Shown piece by piece: positions 8,675 through 18,032 of a DNA stretch of 64,000 bases. Origin of the DNA: Microbaculum marinisediminis (GTDB taxonomy: Bacteria > Pseudomonadota > Alphaproteobacteria > Rhizobiales > Tepidamorphaceae); contig NZ_JALIDZ010000009.1 in NCBI RefSeq assembly GCF_025397915.1, positions 62,001 through 126,000 of the forward strand, read 5' to 3'. A program made the position numbers and the translations under genes. Each line of letters begins with the position of its first letter. Positions within the stretch are counted from its first letter, which is position 1. The notes under the pieces were generated by a model. That model worked only from the letters and a program-made list of their open reading frames with translations, did no database searches and had not been told where the DNA came from.

Positions 8675-10921
8675 TCAGGTCCGCGTTGCCTCCAGCGCCG
8701 CCAGGACGCGCGGAGGCGACATCGGCAGCTCCGTGAGCCGTACGCCGGCGGCTTCCGACACCGCATTCGCCACGGCCGCCAGCGGTGGCACGATCGACGT
8801 CTCGCCAACGCCGCGCACGCCGTAGGGATGTCCCGGATTGGGGATCTCGAGCACGACCGTGTCGATCATCGGCAGGTCGGAGGCGACCGGAATGCGATAG
8901 TCGAGGAAGCCCGGGTTCTGCAGCCGGCCATCGGAACCGTAGATGTACTCCTCGTTCAGCGCCCAGCCGATGCCCTGAACGGCCCCGCCCTGCAATTGGC
9001 CTTCGACATAGGAGGGATGGACCGCCTTGCCTGCGTCCTGGACGACCGTGTAGCGCAGTATCTTCGCTGCACCGGTCGCGGGATCGACCTCGGCGTCGAC
9101 GATGTGCGTGGCGAAACTCACGCCTGCCCCTTCGGCGTTCACCTCGAAATGGCCGGCGATCGGTCCGCCGGTATTAGACGCGACGGCGGCGATCTCGGCG
9201 AGCGTCATCGGCGGGAACTGTCCGGCATTCGGCCCGGCAGGCCGTGCCGCACCGTCCTCCCAGACGACCGCGTCGGGATCGATCCCCCATATTTTGGCGG
9301 CGCGGCCGCACATTTCGCGGATCGCGGCGCGCGCGGCCTCGATGGTGGCGAGGCCGACGGCAAAGGTGACCCGGCTGCCGTCGGTGACGTCGTTCAGGCC
9401 CAGCGCGCCCGTGTCGGCGATGACCGTGCGCACCTTCTCGTAAGGAACGCCGAGTTCTTCAGCCGCCATCATCGACATAGAGGCGCGCGATCCGCCGATA
9501 TCCGGATTGCCTTCCGACAGGCTCACCGTGCCGTCCGCATTGATGTTGAGCGAAACGCAGGTGTTGCCACCGAAATTGAACCAGAAGCCGCAGGCTACGC
9601 CACGGCCCTGATTGGGACCGAGCGGTGCCGACCAGTGCGGGTGCGACTTGGCCGCCTCGAGCGTCGCAGCGCAACCGATCTGCTGGAAGGTCGGTCCATA
9701 GGACGACCGGGTGCCTTCCTGTGCCGCGTTCTTCAGGCGAACGTCGATCGGATCGAGGCCGCATGCCTTGGCCAGTTCGTCGATGACGGACTCGACCGCA
9801 AACGCGGCCATCGGCGCGCCCGGCGCACGATAGGCGGCCTGGCGCGGACGGTTGGTGACAACGTCCCAGCCGATCGTCTTGACGTTCTGGAGGTCGTAGG
9901 GGGCGAAGGCGGACATGGCGCCCAACTGGACCGGCGAACCGGGATAGGCGCCGCCCTGATAGCGCAGCTCGGCACAAGCGCCGGTGATCGTGCCGTCCGC
10001 CTTCATGCCGATCTTCACGTCGATCGACGTCGATGCGGTCGGTCCGGTCGCGCGCAGGACTTCCTCGCGGCTCATCACCATCTTCACCGGCCGGCCCGAT
10101 TTGCGCGCCAGCGCCAGCGACACCGGCTCGAGGAAGACGGTCGTCTTGCCGCCGAACCCGCCGCCGATCTCCGAGGCGGTAACACGCAGCCTGCCGAGCT
10201 CGATCCCGAGCATCGCCGCGCACGCTTCGCGCACCATGTAATGGCCCTGCGTGCAGCACCACAGATCGGCCTGCCCGTCGCCGCCCATCGTGGCGAGGCA
10301 GGCATGCGGCTCGATATAGCCTTGATGCGTGGCCGCGGTCCTGAACGTCCGCTCGACGATACGGTCGGCGGCGGCGAAGCCCGCCTCGACGTCACCGTGA
10401 CCGAACTGGAAGCGGTCGACGACGTTGGCCGACATCCCCTCCGGCACGGTCTCGCTGGCCCGCCCCTCGTGCAATATCGGGGCTCCGGGCTTCATCGCCT
10501 CGTCGACATCGGTGACGTGCGGGAGCACCTCATAGTCGACCTTGATCAGCTTGAGCGCCTTGCGCGCGACCGACCGGTTGACGGCGGCGACGGCCGCCAC
10601 CGCGTGCCCGTCATAGAGCGCCTTCTCGCCGGCCATGCAATTGTCGAGCGTGTCGTCGTCGGGATCTTGCGCTGTGGCGAAATCGGCCCGCGTGACGACC
10701 GCTTTGACGCCCGGCAGCGCTTCCGCCTCGGAGGCGTCGATCGACCGGATCCGGGCATGGGCATGCGGGCTGCGCAGAACCAGTCCGACGAGCGCGCCGG
10801 GTGCGGTCATGTCGGCGCCGAAGCGGGCGCGGCCAGTGACCTTGTCGATGCCGTCGGGGCGAACCGGCCTGGTGCCGACAACCTTGAACACGCGGCTTTC
10901 CGGGGTTGGTCTGTCGAGCAT
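8675..10921 (-). CDS. Molybdenum hydroxylase, molybdopterin-binding subunit
   Basis: The catalytic large subunit (748 residues) of a xanthine dehydrogenase/CO dehydrogenase-type hydroxylase, which inserts water-derived oxygen into a C-H bond of a heterocycle, purine or aldehyde. Visible landmarks: an N-terminal GIDKVTGRARFGAD segment, the SEIGGGFGGK molybdopterin loop near 260, AYRAPGAP near 390 at the active site, and near the C-terminus VRGVGET, whose glutamate is the catalytic base. AYRAPGAP instead of the AYRCSF of true CO dehydrogenase rules out CO oxidation. Its start overlaps the stop of the 2Fe-2S gene by one base (TGATG). Substrate unknown. Confidence 0.9.
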   Translation of the reverse strand: MLDRPTPESRVFKVVGTRPVRPDGIDKVTGRARFGADMTAPGALVGLVLRSPHAHARIRSIDASEAEALPGVKAVVTRADFATAQDPDDDTLDNCMAGEKALYDGHAVAAVAAVNRSVARKALKLIKVDYEVLPHVTDVDEAMKPGAPILHEGRASETVPEGMSANVVDRFQFGHGDVEAGFAAADRIVERTFRTAATHQGYIEPHACLATMGGDGQADLWCCTQGHYMVREACAAMLGIELGRLRVTASEIGGGFGGKTTVFLEPVSLALARKSGRPVKMVMSREEVLRATGPTASTSIDVKIGMKADGTITGACAELRYQGGAYPGSPVQLGAMSAFAPYDLQNVKTIGWDVVTNRPRQAAYRAPGAPMAAFAVESVIDELAKACGLDPIDVRLKNAAQEGTRSSYGPTFQQIGCAATLEAAKSHPHWSAPLGPNQGRGVACGFWFNFGGNTCVSLNINADGTVSLSEGNPDIGGSRASMSMMAAEELGVPYEKVRTVIADTGALGLNDVTDGSRVTFAVGLATIEAARAAIREMCGRAAKIWGIDPDAVVWEDGAARPAGPNAGQFPPMTLAEIAAVASNTGGPIAGHFEVNAEGAGVSFATHIVDAEVDPATGAAKILRYTVVQDAGKAVHPSYVEGQLQGGAVQGIGWALNEEYIYGSDGRLQNPGFLDYRIPVASDLPMIDTVVLEIPNPGHPYGVRGVGETSIVPPLAAVANAVSEAAGVRLTELPMSPPRVLAALEATRT

Positions 10922-11400
10922 CAGCGCGCCTCCCTCATCTCGGCGGCCGTATCCAGAACGGCACGGATGATCTTGTCATAGCCGGTGCAACGGCAAAGGT
11001 TGCCGGCAAGCCAGTATCGGGTTTCTTCCTCGGTCGGGTCGGGATTGCGCTCGAGCAGCGCCTTGGCCGCGACCAGAATGCCCGGCGTGCAGATCCCGCA
11101 CTGCAAGGCGGCATGGTCCAGGAACTTGCGCTGCAACGGATGCAGGGTCTCTCCGTCGGCCATGCCCTCAATCGTATCGACCCTGGCGCCGTCCGCCTCG
11201 GCACCGAGCATCAGGCAGGAGCACGTGAGACGGCCGTCGACCGTGACGGAGCACGCGCCGCAGTCGCCGGTGCCGCAGCCTTCCTTGGAGCCAGTCAGGC
11301 CGAGGCGATCGCGCAACACGTCCAGAAGCGTCTCGTCGGGCTCGCAGAGAAACTCGGTGACGTCGCCATTGATAGTGGCGGTAACGTGGATCTGACTCAT
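10921..11400 (-). CDS. Molybdenum hydroxylase, 2Fe-2S subunit
   Basis: A 159-residue small subunit with two 2Fe-2S clusters that pass electrons from the molybdenum centre to FAD. The plant-ferredoxin-type cluster uses Cys42, 47, 50 and 62 (GCGTGDCGAC), the second uses Cys101, 104, 136 and 138 (CGIC and CRCTGY). All eight ligands are present. Its ATG overlaps the TAA of the FAD gene by one base and its stop overlaps the start of the large subunit, so the three are translationally coupled. Confidence 0.92.
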   Translation of the reverse strand: MSQIHVTATINGDVTEFLCEPDETLLDVLRDRLGLTGSKEGCGTGDCGACSVTVDGRLTCSCLMLGAEADGARVDTIEGMADGETLHPLQRKFLDHAALQCGICTPGILVAAKALLERNPDPTEEETRYWLAGNLCRCTGYDKIIRAVLDTAAEMREAR

Positions 11401-12263
11401 TATTTACTCCGGGCTCTGTCGCGAGCGACGACCGCGACGCGGCGCGCGAGGACGCCGGCAACTTGGGTTCTGAAGGCGACGGTGCCGCGCTTGTCGTCGA
11501 TCGGACGGCAGGCGGCGGAGGCGGCTTCGGCCAGACGATCCAAAGCCGCGTCGCCGATATCCGTGCCGATCAGCGTCTTGGCCGCGTCATCGACGAGCAG
11601 GACCGTCGGCGCGACGGCGCCGAGGCTGACGCGGGCGGCGGTGCAGACGCCGCTTTCATCCAGCGTGACGGCAATCCCGCAGCCGACCACGGCGATGTCC
11701 ATTTCCGTGCGCGGTATGAAGCGCAGATAGGCGTCGCCGGACTGCGGCGCAGGCTTGGGCAGGAAGATGGACGCGATGAATTCGCCACGCTGCAGGGCAG
11801 TCTTGCCGGGGCCTTGCGGCACGGCTTCGACCGGGAGTTCTCGCGTTCCATCGGGCCCGGCGATGCGCGCGATCGCGCCGGCTGCGACCAGCGCCGGGAC
11901 GCTGTCGGCGGCGGGCGACGCATTGCAGAGATTTCCGGCGACGGTGGCGCGACCCTGGACCTGCGTCGAGCCGATCAGCTCGGCGGCCTCGACCACCCCC
12001 GGCCAGGACGCCTTGAGGCCGGCGTGCTCGCCCATTTCGGCGGCGCAGACACCGGCGCCAATCCGAAAACCGCCATCTTCCTCGGCGATCGTCCGCATCC
12101 CGGCAATGCGCTTGATGTCGAGCATAAGGTCCGGCTCGGTGGCTCCGGACCGCAACCGCACCAGAAGGTCGGTTCCTCCGGCCAGCACATGAGCGGTGCC
12201 AGTTTCCCCGGCAAGAATTCCGACCGCGCTTTCAATCGTTTCGGGCGCCACGTAGCGCATCAA
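11400..12263 (-). CDS. Molybdenum hydroxylase, FAD-binding subunit
   Basis: The medium subunit (287 residues) of the same enzyme. The FAD pyrophosphate loops are AGGTDLL near 28-34 and TVAGNLCNASPAAD near 107-120; the C-terminal domain about 170-280 is the CO dehydrogenase flavoprotein C-terminal fold. It is the first gene of the four-gene operon (FAD, 2Fe-2S, molybdopterin subunit, MoaD-like). The operon promoter should lie in the 216 bases between it and the cyclase gene stop at 12480; I could not identify it. It would hand electrons to NAD or a quinone. Confidence 0.9.
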   Translation of the reverse strand: MMRYVAPETIESAVGILAGETGTAHVLAGGTDLLVRLRSGATEPDLMLDIKRIAGMRTIAEEDGGFRIGAGVCAAEMGEHAGLKASWPGVVEAAELIGSTQVQGRATVAGNLCNASPAADSVPALVAAGAIARIAGPDGTRELPVEAVPQGPGKTALQRGEFIASIFLPKPAPQSGDAYLRFIPRTEMDIAVVGCGIAVTLDESGVCTAARVSLGAVAPTVLLVDDAAKTLIGTDIGDAALDRLAEAASAACRPIDDKRGTVAFRTQVAGVLARRVAVVARDRARSK

Positions 12264-12479
12264 CGCTTCCCCTTGATTTGAATTCAGATCCGCGACGGCG
12301 CCACCTTACTAGGCCGAACGTCGTCGCGCCATATTCGCGCATTGTCGAATGACGCGGCGACACGGGCAAGGGAACGAAGTGCTGTCTTATGGTCGCAGCT
12401 TCCGTCAGATCCCGGTGCTCGATCGCGGCAGGCCAAACCTATCCGCGTGTCGCCTCGTCTCGATATTCGCGACAGGATC

Positions 12480-14261
12480 TCACGCGGATTTTTCGGGCAC
12501 ACCGGCATCGATCAGTATCTGGATATAGCGATCGAGGTGCTGCTTGTTCCGGGACGGGATGATCCGGGAGTCGTCAACCGTGGCCTTCGGATCCAGCGCC
12601 AGGTAGTCGGCAAGCGCGGCCGCGGCTTCGGCCTTTCGGCCGAGCATATGGTTGGCGACGAGCAGCTGGCGGCGAAAGGTCGGGTTGTCGGGCGCGACGC
12701 GGACCGCCCGCTGTGCGGTCAGCACCGCCTGCTCGTAGTCCTGAATCGAGTGATAGGCCCAGAACAGCCCCATCAGCCAGTAGGGCATGAACCCGTCGCG
12801 CGGGCTCAACCGGATGGCTTCCCTCACCGTCGCAATCGCGAGATCGGGTTCGTCCGCGCAGGCCAGGATCGCCCCGCGGAGTCCGATGGCGGGGGCAAAG
12901 TTGGGGCTGAGTGCGATCGCGCGGTCGATCGTGGCGAGCGCCTCGTCCCACTGGTAGGCGAAATTGTAGGCCCAGGACAGGATCGTCAACGCCATCGGAT
13001 CGGTGTCGTCGATCGCCACCGCGTTCTCCGCGGTCTTGACCATGTCCTTGAAGGACTGTTCGCGCGAACGGCTCCAGCCGTAGAAGGCATCAAGGAAATG
13101 CACCAGCGCCAGGTCGCTCGCGCCCAGCCCGCTGCCGGGCGACAGGGCTATGGCCTGTTCGAACAGGCGGCGCGCGATCCGGGCGTCTTCGCGGCCAAGC
13201 TTCCAGACATGGGCGCGGCCGCGCATCACGCATTCCCAGGCGCTCAGCTGGGCCGGGTCTTTTTGCCGTGTCTTCTTCTGCTCGGCGGAGACGAGTTCCG
13301 GCGCGACCGCGTTGATGATCGCCTGGTTGATCTCGTCCTGAATATCGAAGATGTCGGCAATCTCGCGGTCGTAGCGCTCCGCCCAGATGTGATTTCCGGT
13401 TTCCGCGTCTATCAGCTGCGCGTTTATGCGCAGCCGGTTGCCGGCCTTGCGGACGCTTCCTTCCAGAACATAGGCCACGCCCAGCTCCCGCCCGACCTTC
13501 GTGACGTCAACCGGCTGGCCCTTGTAGGTGAAGCTCGAATTTCTCGCGATGACGAAGAACCACGGCAGGCGGGACAGCTCGGTAATGATGTCCTCGGCCA
13601 TGCCATCGGCGAAATATTCCTGCTCCGGGTCGCCCGACATGTTGGTAAAGGGCAGAACCGCGATGGACGGCTTGTCGGGCAGGGTCGGCGTTGCGCCGGG
13701 CGAGACCTCCGGGAGCTTTGCGCTCTCCATGTCTTCCGGTCTCCACCGCCAGACCCGTACCGGCTCAGGGATGTTCTTCAGTTTCTGATCGCCCAGATCC
13801 TCGAACCGAAGACCGGGGCCGCCATGAGCGCTGCGATAGACCAGATCGGAGATGCAGAGGCCGCCCGGCTCGGCGAGGCCTTCGAGGCGCGCCGCGACAT
13901 TGACGCCGTCTCCGACGATATCCTCGTCCTCGATGACGATATCGCCCAGGTTGATCCCGACCCTGTAGCGGATCCGCAAATCTTCGGGAATCGTCGCTTC
14001 GCGTTCGGTCATCGCCTCCTGGACGGCCACCGCGCACTTGACCGCGTCGACGACGGAGGGAAACTCGACGAGCAGTCCATCGCCCATCGTCTTGACGATG
14101 CGGCCGCCGTGCCCGGCGATCTCGGGATCGATCAGGTCGCGGCGCAGGGCCTTTTGCCGCTCGATCGTGCCTTCCTCGTCGGCCCGCATGAGGCGCGAAT
14201 AGCCCACCATGTCGGCAGCGAGGATCGCGGCGAGGCGCCGCTGGACGCGCTCCTGGGCCAA
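12480..14261 (-). CDS. Class III adenylate/guanylate cyclase with TPR domain
   Basis: 593 residues. The class III cyclase domain covers about 7-175: metal aspartates Asp17 (AADMVGYSRLM) and Asp61 (TMGDGLLVEF), and GDGVNVAARLE near 117-127 with the transition-state Asn and Arg. Residues about 200-330 are a FlgO-like segment beginning IAVLPFTNMSGDPEQEYFADG, seen in many alphaproteobacterial cyclases. TPR repeats fill about 340-580. It is soluble, with no transmembrane segment, and would make cAMP (or cGMP) in response to a signal sensed by the repeats. The gene stands between two operons; 89 bases separate it from the amidinotransferase gene upstream on the same strand. Confidence 0.88.
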   Translation of the reverse strand: MAQERVQRRLAAILAADMVGYSRLMRADEEGTIERQKALRRDLIDPEIAGHGGRIVKTMGDGLLVEFPSVVDAVKCAVAVQEAMTEREATIPEDLRIRYRVGINLGDIVIEDEDIVGDGVNVAARLEGLAEPGGLCISDLVYRSAHGGPGLRFEDLGDQKLKNIPEPVRVWRWRPEDMESAKLPEVSPGATPTLPDKPSIAVLPFTNMSGDPEQEYFADGMAEDIITELSRLPWFFVIARNSSFTYKGQPVDVTKVGRELGVAYVLEGSVRKAGNRLRINAQLIDAETGNHIWAERYDREIADIFDIQDEINQAIINAVAPELVSAEQKKTRQKDPAQLSAWECVMRGRAHVWKLGREDARIARRLFEQAIALSPGSGLGASDLALVHFLDAFYGWSRSREQSFKDMVKTAENAVAIDDTDPMALTILSWAYNFAYQWDEALATIDRAIALSPNFAPAIGLRGAILACADEPDLAIATVREAIRLSPRDGFMPYWLMGLFWAYHSIQDYEQAVLTAQRAVRVAPDNPTFRRQLLVANHMLGRKAEAAAALADYLALDPKATVDDSRIIPSRNKQHLDRYIQILIDAGVPEKSA

Positions 14262-14350
14262 GGCCCTCCTCCCAATCGAGTTTTGTTAGCCAACTCTAGG
14301 GATGGGCCGCGTCTTAGTCTATCGCCTCCGTTGCGGGTCGGCCCAGAGCC

Positions 14351-15352
14351 TTACTGTCGGATCAACGGCTGATGGGCGCAGCGGAACGAACCGCCGACCA
14401 TGCAGGGCACGCGGTAGGGAATCCGGATCACTTCGAAATTCCGCTCTTCGAGTGCCTTTGCGATCACGTCCAGCGGTTCCTCGGACGGGACGACGACGAG
14501 ACGATCGTTCAGCACGAAGTTGTTGCAGCCCATATGGGCCTTGGCGAGCGTCTTCGGCACGTCGACCACGTCCCAGTCCTTCATGAAGGCGGGCAGGCCC
14601 GCGGGCAGCGCCTCGAGGGCGGTGAAGACCACGCCTTCGCGCGGCGTCATCATCACGCAATCCAGGTGCGGGAACATCGGGTCGATCGGCACCACGTCGA
14701 CCTGGTAGTCCGGTCCGAGCGCATGCTGCAGCCAGCGGGCGCCTTCGGGGTTGCTGCAGCCACCGGAATGGCCGACGAGAATCTGCTTGCCGAGCACGAA
14801 GACGTCGCCGCCCTCGAGATAGCCCCATCCCTTGCCGTCGCGATAGTCGTCGGCGCCGCTGTCGGGCTGCGCGAAATAGCGTGCGCCCCGCTCCATGGTC
14901 GAAGCTAAGATCTCGCGAATGGCGAAACGCTGGCGGCGATGGAACAGGCTGCGCGGCGCCAGCTCGATCACGTTGTTGCCGATGGTCACGAAGGGATCGC
15001 GCATCCATGCGGTGGACACGCCGTGGTCCTGGCCGCGCGGAAACTTGCGGTTGTCCGGACTGATCGGGCCGGCGACGTGCACGCGGATGCCGAGCTTTTC
15101 CAGAAGGTCGATGGCACCCTGGATCTGTCCGCTGAACTCGGCGAACAGCTCGGGCGCGACCTCCTTGACGTCACGCCCCTGGTTCGCCGTCCAGAACTTT
15201 CCGAATTCGCCCTGCGCGCGCAGTTTCACGTCGTCGAGAAAGACCGGCAGCACCCAGGTGTCAGGCGAGCCATAGACGCATTCCTTGAGATCCGCCCACT
15301 CGGATTCGACATGGATCGGGGCTTCGCTGGTCTGCGTCTCGTTGTCGGCCAT
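14351..15352 (-). CDS. Amidinotransferase-family protein, copy 1
   Basis: 333 residues of the glycine/inosamine-phosphate amidinotransferase fold. Landmarks: WADLKECVYGS at the N-terminus, AWMRDPFVTIGNNVIE near 110 and ELAPRSLFHRR after it, EGGDVFVLGKQILVG near 180-195, and the catalytic Cys325 in GGSFRCAHQPL close to the C-terminus, matching GGxFxC of arginine:glycine amidinotransferase. Such enzymes form an amidino-cysteine intermediate and pass it to an amine, or to water in the related hydrolases. ATG 15352 is chosen because a GGAG sits nine bases upstream; the frame is open further up. It lies 75 bases after a LysR gene on the same strand. Transferase versus hydrolase cannot be settled. 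A clear paralogue lies at 20912-21940. Confidence 0.82.
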   Translation of the reverse strand: MADNETQTSEAPIHVESEWADLKECVYGSPDTWVLPVFLDDVKLRAQGEFGKFWTANQGRDVKEVAPELFAEFSGQIQGAIDLLEKLGIRVHVAGPISPDNRKFPRGQDHGVSTAWMRDPFVTIGNNVIELAPRSLFHRRQRFAIREILASTMERGARYFAQPDSGADDYRDGKGWGYLEGGDVFVLGKQILVGHSGGCSNPEGARWLQHALGPDYQVDVVPIDPMFPHLDCVMMTPREGVVFTALEALPAGLPAFMKDWDVVDVPKTLAKAHMGCNNFVLNDRLVVVPSEEPLDVIAKALEERNFEVIRIPYRVPCMVGGSFRCAHQPLIRQ

Positions 15353-15427
15353 GACGGGCATCTCCGGTTGTGATAGTCCGCCGAGATAACGCGCGCGGCG
15401 ACCGCCGGAGAACCCCAAAGCTTGCAA

Positions 15428-16357
15428 TCACGCTTGCGCGATAGCGAAAGGATCGTCACCAGCGATCGTGCCGTGGAAGCGGTCCATGAACGCCTTTATT
15501 GCCGGATGGCTGGCCAGCTCGCCGTGATAGGCGAGATAGAACTGGACGCGGACGGGCGGCGCATCGAGGGGAATTTCGACGAGGTCGCTGCGCCGGACCG
15601 TCTCGACGAAATGGGTTGGGAGCAGCGCGAACCCGACGCCGGCGAGCACCGCCGCCAGGATGGACTCGAGCGTCGCGCCGCGGCCGGCGATCTGCAGCGG
15701 AAAGCTCTCCTCGAAGCCTCGGAACGTGTCGGCGCGGAAGCCGCGCGCGATATAGGGAATATCGCCGACCGGCTTGCCGCCGAGTCCATCCACGATGCGA
15801 TCGTAATAGGGCGACTTGCGGCTCACGAACGGCCGGTGCTCCTCGGCGAACGCGGGAACGTACTGGATCTGCGGCAGCCAGGCAGGCGTTCCCGTCGTCC
15901 CGATGTCGAGGCGATGTTCGCGGACCAGGATGTCGACGGTGGGGCTTTCGTGAACGCTGACATTCACCAGCATTTCCGGATAGTCCCGGTGCATCTTCGA
16001 CAACGCGTCCACGATGCCGGCGGCCGGGTTGGAGATGACGTTGTCGATGACGCCGAGATTGAACACGCCGGAGACGCTTTCGCGCGCCGCCTGCACTTCC
16101 TGCTCGAAGCCGTGCAGCCGCGACAGCAGATCCACCGTCGCCTGATAGATGTGCTCGCCCTGCGGCGTGAGCGCGAACCCGCCGCGTCCGCGGCGGCAAA
16201 GATGCACACCGATGCGTTCCTCGAGCGCGGAGAGATCGCGACTGACGGTCGACAGGCTGACGCCCAGCTTGCTGGCGGCACTGGAGACGCCACCATGCTC
16301 GACGACCGTCGCGAAGACGCGCAGTTGCCGGATATCGTATTTGGACACCGCGAACAT
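15428..16357 (-). CDS. LysR-family transcriptional regulator 1
   Basis: 309 residues: winged helix-turn-helix about 8-68 (RQLRVFATVVEHGGVSSAASKLG, here cited only in part, then STVSRDLSALEERIG) and a periplasmic-binding-protein-like effector domain about 95-300. It is divergent from the ABC importer operon starting at 16503 and lies just upstream of an amidinotransferase gene on its own strand, so it is placed to control both. The 145-base divergent gap contains a 20-base dyad (16376-16395) that is a good operator candidate. It resembles the second LysR of the window (27574-28536) in the helix-turn-helix and in the RGRGGF segment, suggesting the two regulators are related. Confidence 0.88.
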   Translation of the reverse strand: MFAVSKYDIRQLRVFATVVEHGGVSSAASKLGVSLSTVSRDLSALEERIGVHLCRRGRGGFALTPQGEHIYQATVDLLSRLHGFEQEVQAARESVSGVFNLGVIDNVISNPAAGIVDALSKMHRDYPEMLVNVSVHESPTVDILVREHRLDIGTTGTPAWLPQIQYVPAFAEEHRPFVSRKSPYYDRIVDGLGGKPVGDIPYIARGFRADTFRGFEESFPLQIAGRGATLESILAAVLAGVGFALLPTHFVETVRRSDLVEIPLDAPPVRVQFYLAYHGELASHPAIKAFMDRFHGTIAGDDPFAIAQA

Positions 16358-16375
16358 GGACGGGACCTAATCCTT

Positions 16376-16395
16376 ACTTGCGTCTCTACGCAAGT
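16376..16395. promoter_or_regulatory. Dyad operator between LysR and ABC importer
   Basis: ACTTGCG and CGCAAGT form a perfect seven-base inverted repeat with a six-base spacer, 19 bases before the LysR ATG (on the minus strand) and 108 bases before the binding-protein ATG. Position and symmetry fit a LysR-type binding site. Confidence 0.55.
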
Positions 16396-16502
16396 GAAGT
16401 GACAAAAATTCCGGTTCCCGCACTTCCTGGGGCTTTATAGGCTTCCGGCCCCGCCTTGCCGTTGCAGGGCTTGTCTCCGGTGGCCGTCGAAAAGAGATAA
16501 CC

Positions 16503-17339
16503 ATGATCCATAAGCTGCTGACTTTCGTGTTCCTGACAATACTCGGCGCGTCCGTGGCGCATGCCGACGAGACGCTCGACCGCATCAAGTCCAACGGCAA
16601 GATCACGGTGGCGACGGAAGCCGCCTTCAAGCCGTTCGAATATGTCGACAACGGCGAGATCGTCGGCTTCGGCTCCGATCTCCTGGCCGAAGTCGTGAAG
16701 GACCTCGATGTCGAGGTCGAGCAGCTGGACCTGCCCTTCCAGGGCATTCTCGCCGGTCTCGCGGCGGGCCAGTACGACCTCGTCGCCACCTCGGTCGCGA
16801 TCAATCCGGAGCGGGCTAAGTCCTATGCCTTCTCACGCCCGTTCGCCGCGATCTCCAACGTCATCGTGGTGCCGGCCGGCGAGTCCGAGATCACTGCGAT
16901 CGAGGCGCTGAACGGCCGTGTCGTCGGCACCCAGCTGGGCAGCTCGACAGAGGCTGTCGCCCGGCAGATCGACGAAGAGCTGAAGGCGGCCGGCGGCGAC
17001 GGTTTCTCCGACCTGCGGCTGTTCCAGACCTTCCCTGACACCGCCTTCGCACTGCGTTCGGGCCAGATCGACGCCATCGTTATCAGCTCGGTCAGCGCGG
17101 GCGAGTTCATGGCGGCCTCGCCAGACAGCTTCAAGGTCGTCGCCGAATACGGCGACCCCGTCTATATTTCCTGGGTGACGCGTCTGGACAGCCGCGACCT
17201 GCTGGCGAGCGTCGATGCGACGATCAGCCGGCTGGCGGAAAGCGGCGAGCTTTACGCTATGCAGGAGAAGTGGGTGGGCATTCGCTCGGACAGCCCGGCA
17301 GACGGATATCTGCCGGAGGGTGCGGCCCAGACGAAGTAG
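16503..17339 (+). CDS. Amino-acid-type ABC importer, substrate-binding protein
   Basis: 278 residues. A signal peptide (about 1-22, ending VAHA) precedes a family 3 solute-binding protein: the opening ITVATEAAFKPFEYVDNGEIVGF stretch (residues about 31-53), GFGSDLLAEV, and the LAAGQYDLVATSVAI segment are typical of binding proteins for polar amino acids, opines or similar cationic compounds. It would capture ligand in the periplasm for the two permeases that follow. It starts the + strand operon (binding protein, permease, permease, M20 hydrolase). No ATPase gene follows. Confidence 0.9.
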   Translation: MIHKLLTFVFLTILGASVAHADETLDRIKSNGKITVATEAAFKPFEYVDNGEIVGFGSDLLAEVVKDLDVEVEQLDLPFQGILAGLAAGQYDLVATSVAINPERAKSYAFSRPFAAISNVIVVPAGESEITAIEALNGRVVGTQLGSSTEAVARQIDEELKAAGGDGFSDLRLFQTFPDTAFALRSGQIDAIVISSVSAGEFMAASPDSFKVVAEYGDPVYISWVTRLDSRDLLASVDATISRLAESGELYAMQEKWVGIRSDSPADGYLPEGAAQTK

Positions 17340-17360
17340 ACCGGCGAAGAGCTCCGCGGT

Positions 17361-18032
17361 TTGGATTACCTGGTAGACATTTTCGCGATCATCCCCCTGC
17401 TCGTTGACGGCCTGCTCATCACGCTGGCCGTCAGCCTGCTGGCGGCGGCCGGCGCGCTCATCCTGTCTCTCCCTCTCCTGGGGGCGCGCCGGTCGCAAAA
17501 CAGGTGGCTTCGCTACGCGGCGACCACCTACATCGCCCTCATGCGGGGCCTCCCGATCGTCATCCTGGTTTTCCTGTTCTACTTCGGACTACCGGCGCTT
17601 CTCGGCCTCGGCCGGGTTTCCGCCTTCTGGGTCGGGGTGGTGGCGCTCGCCATGAACGGCGCCGCCTTCCTCGCCGAGATCTTCCGCGGCGCGATCCAGC
17701 GCATTCCCGACGGCCAGGCGGAAGCGGCGCGCGCGCTCGGGCTGAACAGGGCGCAGACCTGGCGTCTCGTCCTGATCCCGCAGGTCCTGCCGGTGGCGCT
17801 TCCCGCGATGGCCGGCGAGATCGGCTTCCTGGTCAAGGCCTCCCCCGTCCTGTCGCTCATCACGCTGGTCGACCTGACCCGCCGCTCTCAGCAGGTGGCG
17901 ATGCAGACCTTCGACCCGCTGGCCCCGACACTTGCGGCGGCGCTGGTCTACTTCGTCGTCCTGTGGTCGATCGCCATGCTGTCGCGGTGGCTCGAACGGC
18001 GGCTCGAGCCGGTCACGGCGGGCGCATCGTGA
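17361..18032 (+). CDS. Amino-acid-type ABC importer, permease 1
   Basis: 223 residues, HisM/GlnP type, with about five membrane helices. The cytoplasmic coupling loop AFLAEIFRGAIQRIPDGQ followed by EAARALGLN is the EAA motif that docks to the ATPase. The frame opens at a TTG at 17361, 21 bases after the binding-protein stop; an internal start further down would remove the first helix. Its TGA overlaps the GTG of the next permease (GTGA), implying coupled translation and a heteromeric channel. Confidence 0.88.
   Translation: MDYLVDIFAIIPLLVDGLLITLAVSLLAAAGALILSLPLLGARRSQNRWLRYAATTYIALMRGLPIVILVFLFYFGLPALLGLGRVSAFWVGVVALAMNGAAFLAEIFRGAIQRIPDGQAEAARALGLNRAQTWRLVLIPQVLPVALPAMAGEIGFLVKASPVLSLITLVDLTRRSQQVAMQTFDPLAPTLAAALVYFVVLWSIAMLSRWLERRLEPVTAGAS

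Noticed and set aside
8675-10921. CO dehydrogenase large subunit
   Set aside because: The AYRCSF active-site loop of aerobic CO dehydrogenase is replaced by AYRAPGAP, so this is a general molybdenum hydroxylase.
8540-10981. Open frame of about 810 codons on the + strand opposite the first molybdopterin subunit
   Set aside because: Shadow of the real gene; composition is low-complexity Arg/Gly/Asp and no ribosome site precedes it.
12342-14372. Open frame of about 670 codons opposite the cyclase gene
   Set aside because: Antisense to well-conserved cyclase and TPR sequence; no recognisable domain.
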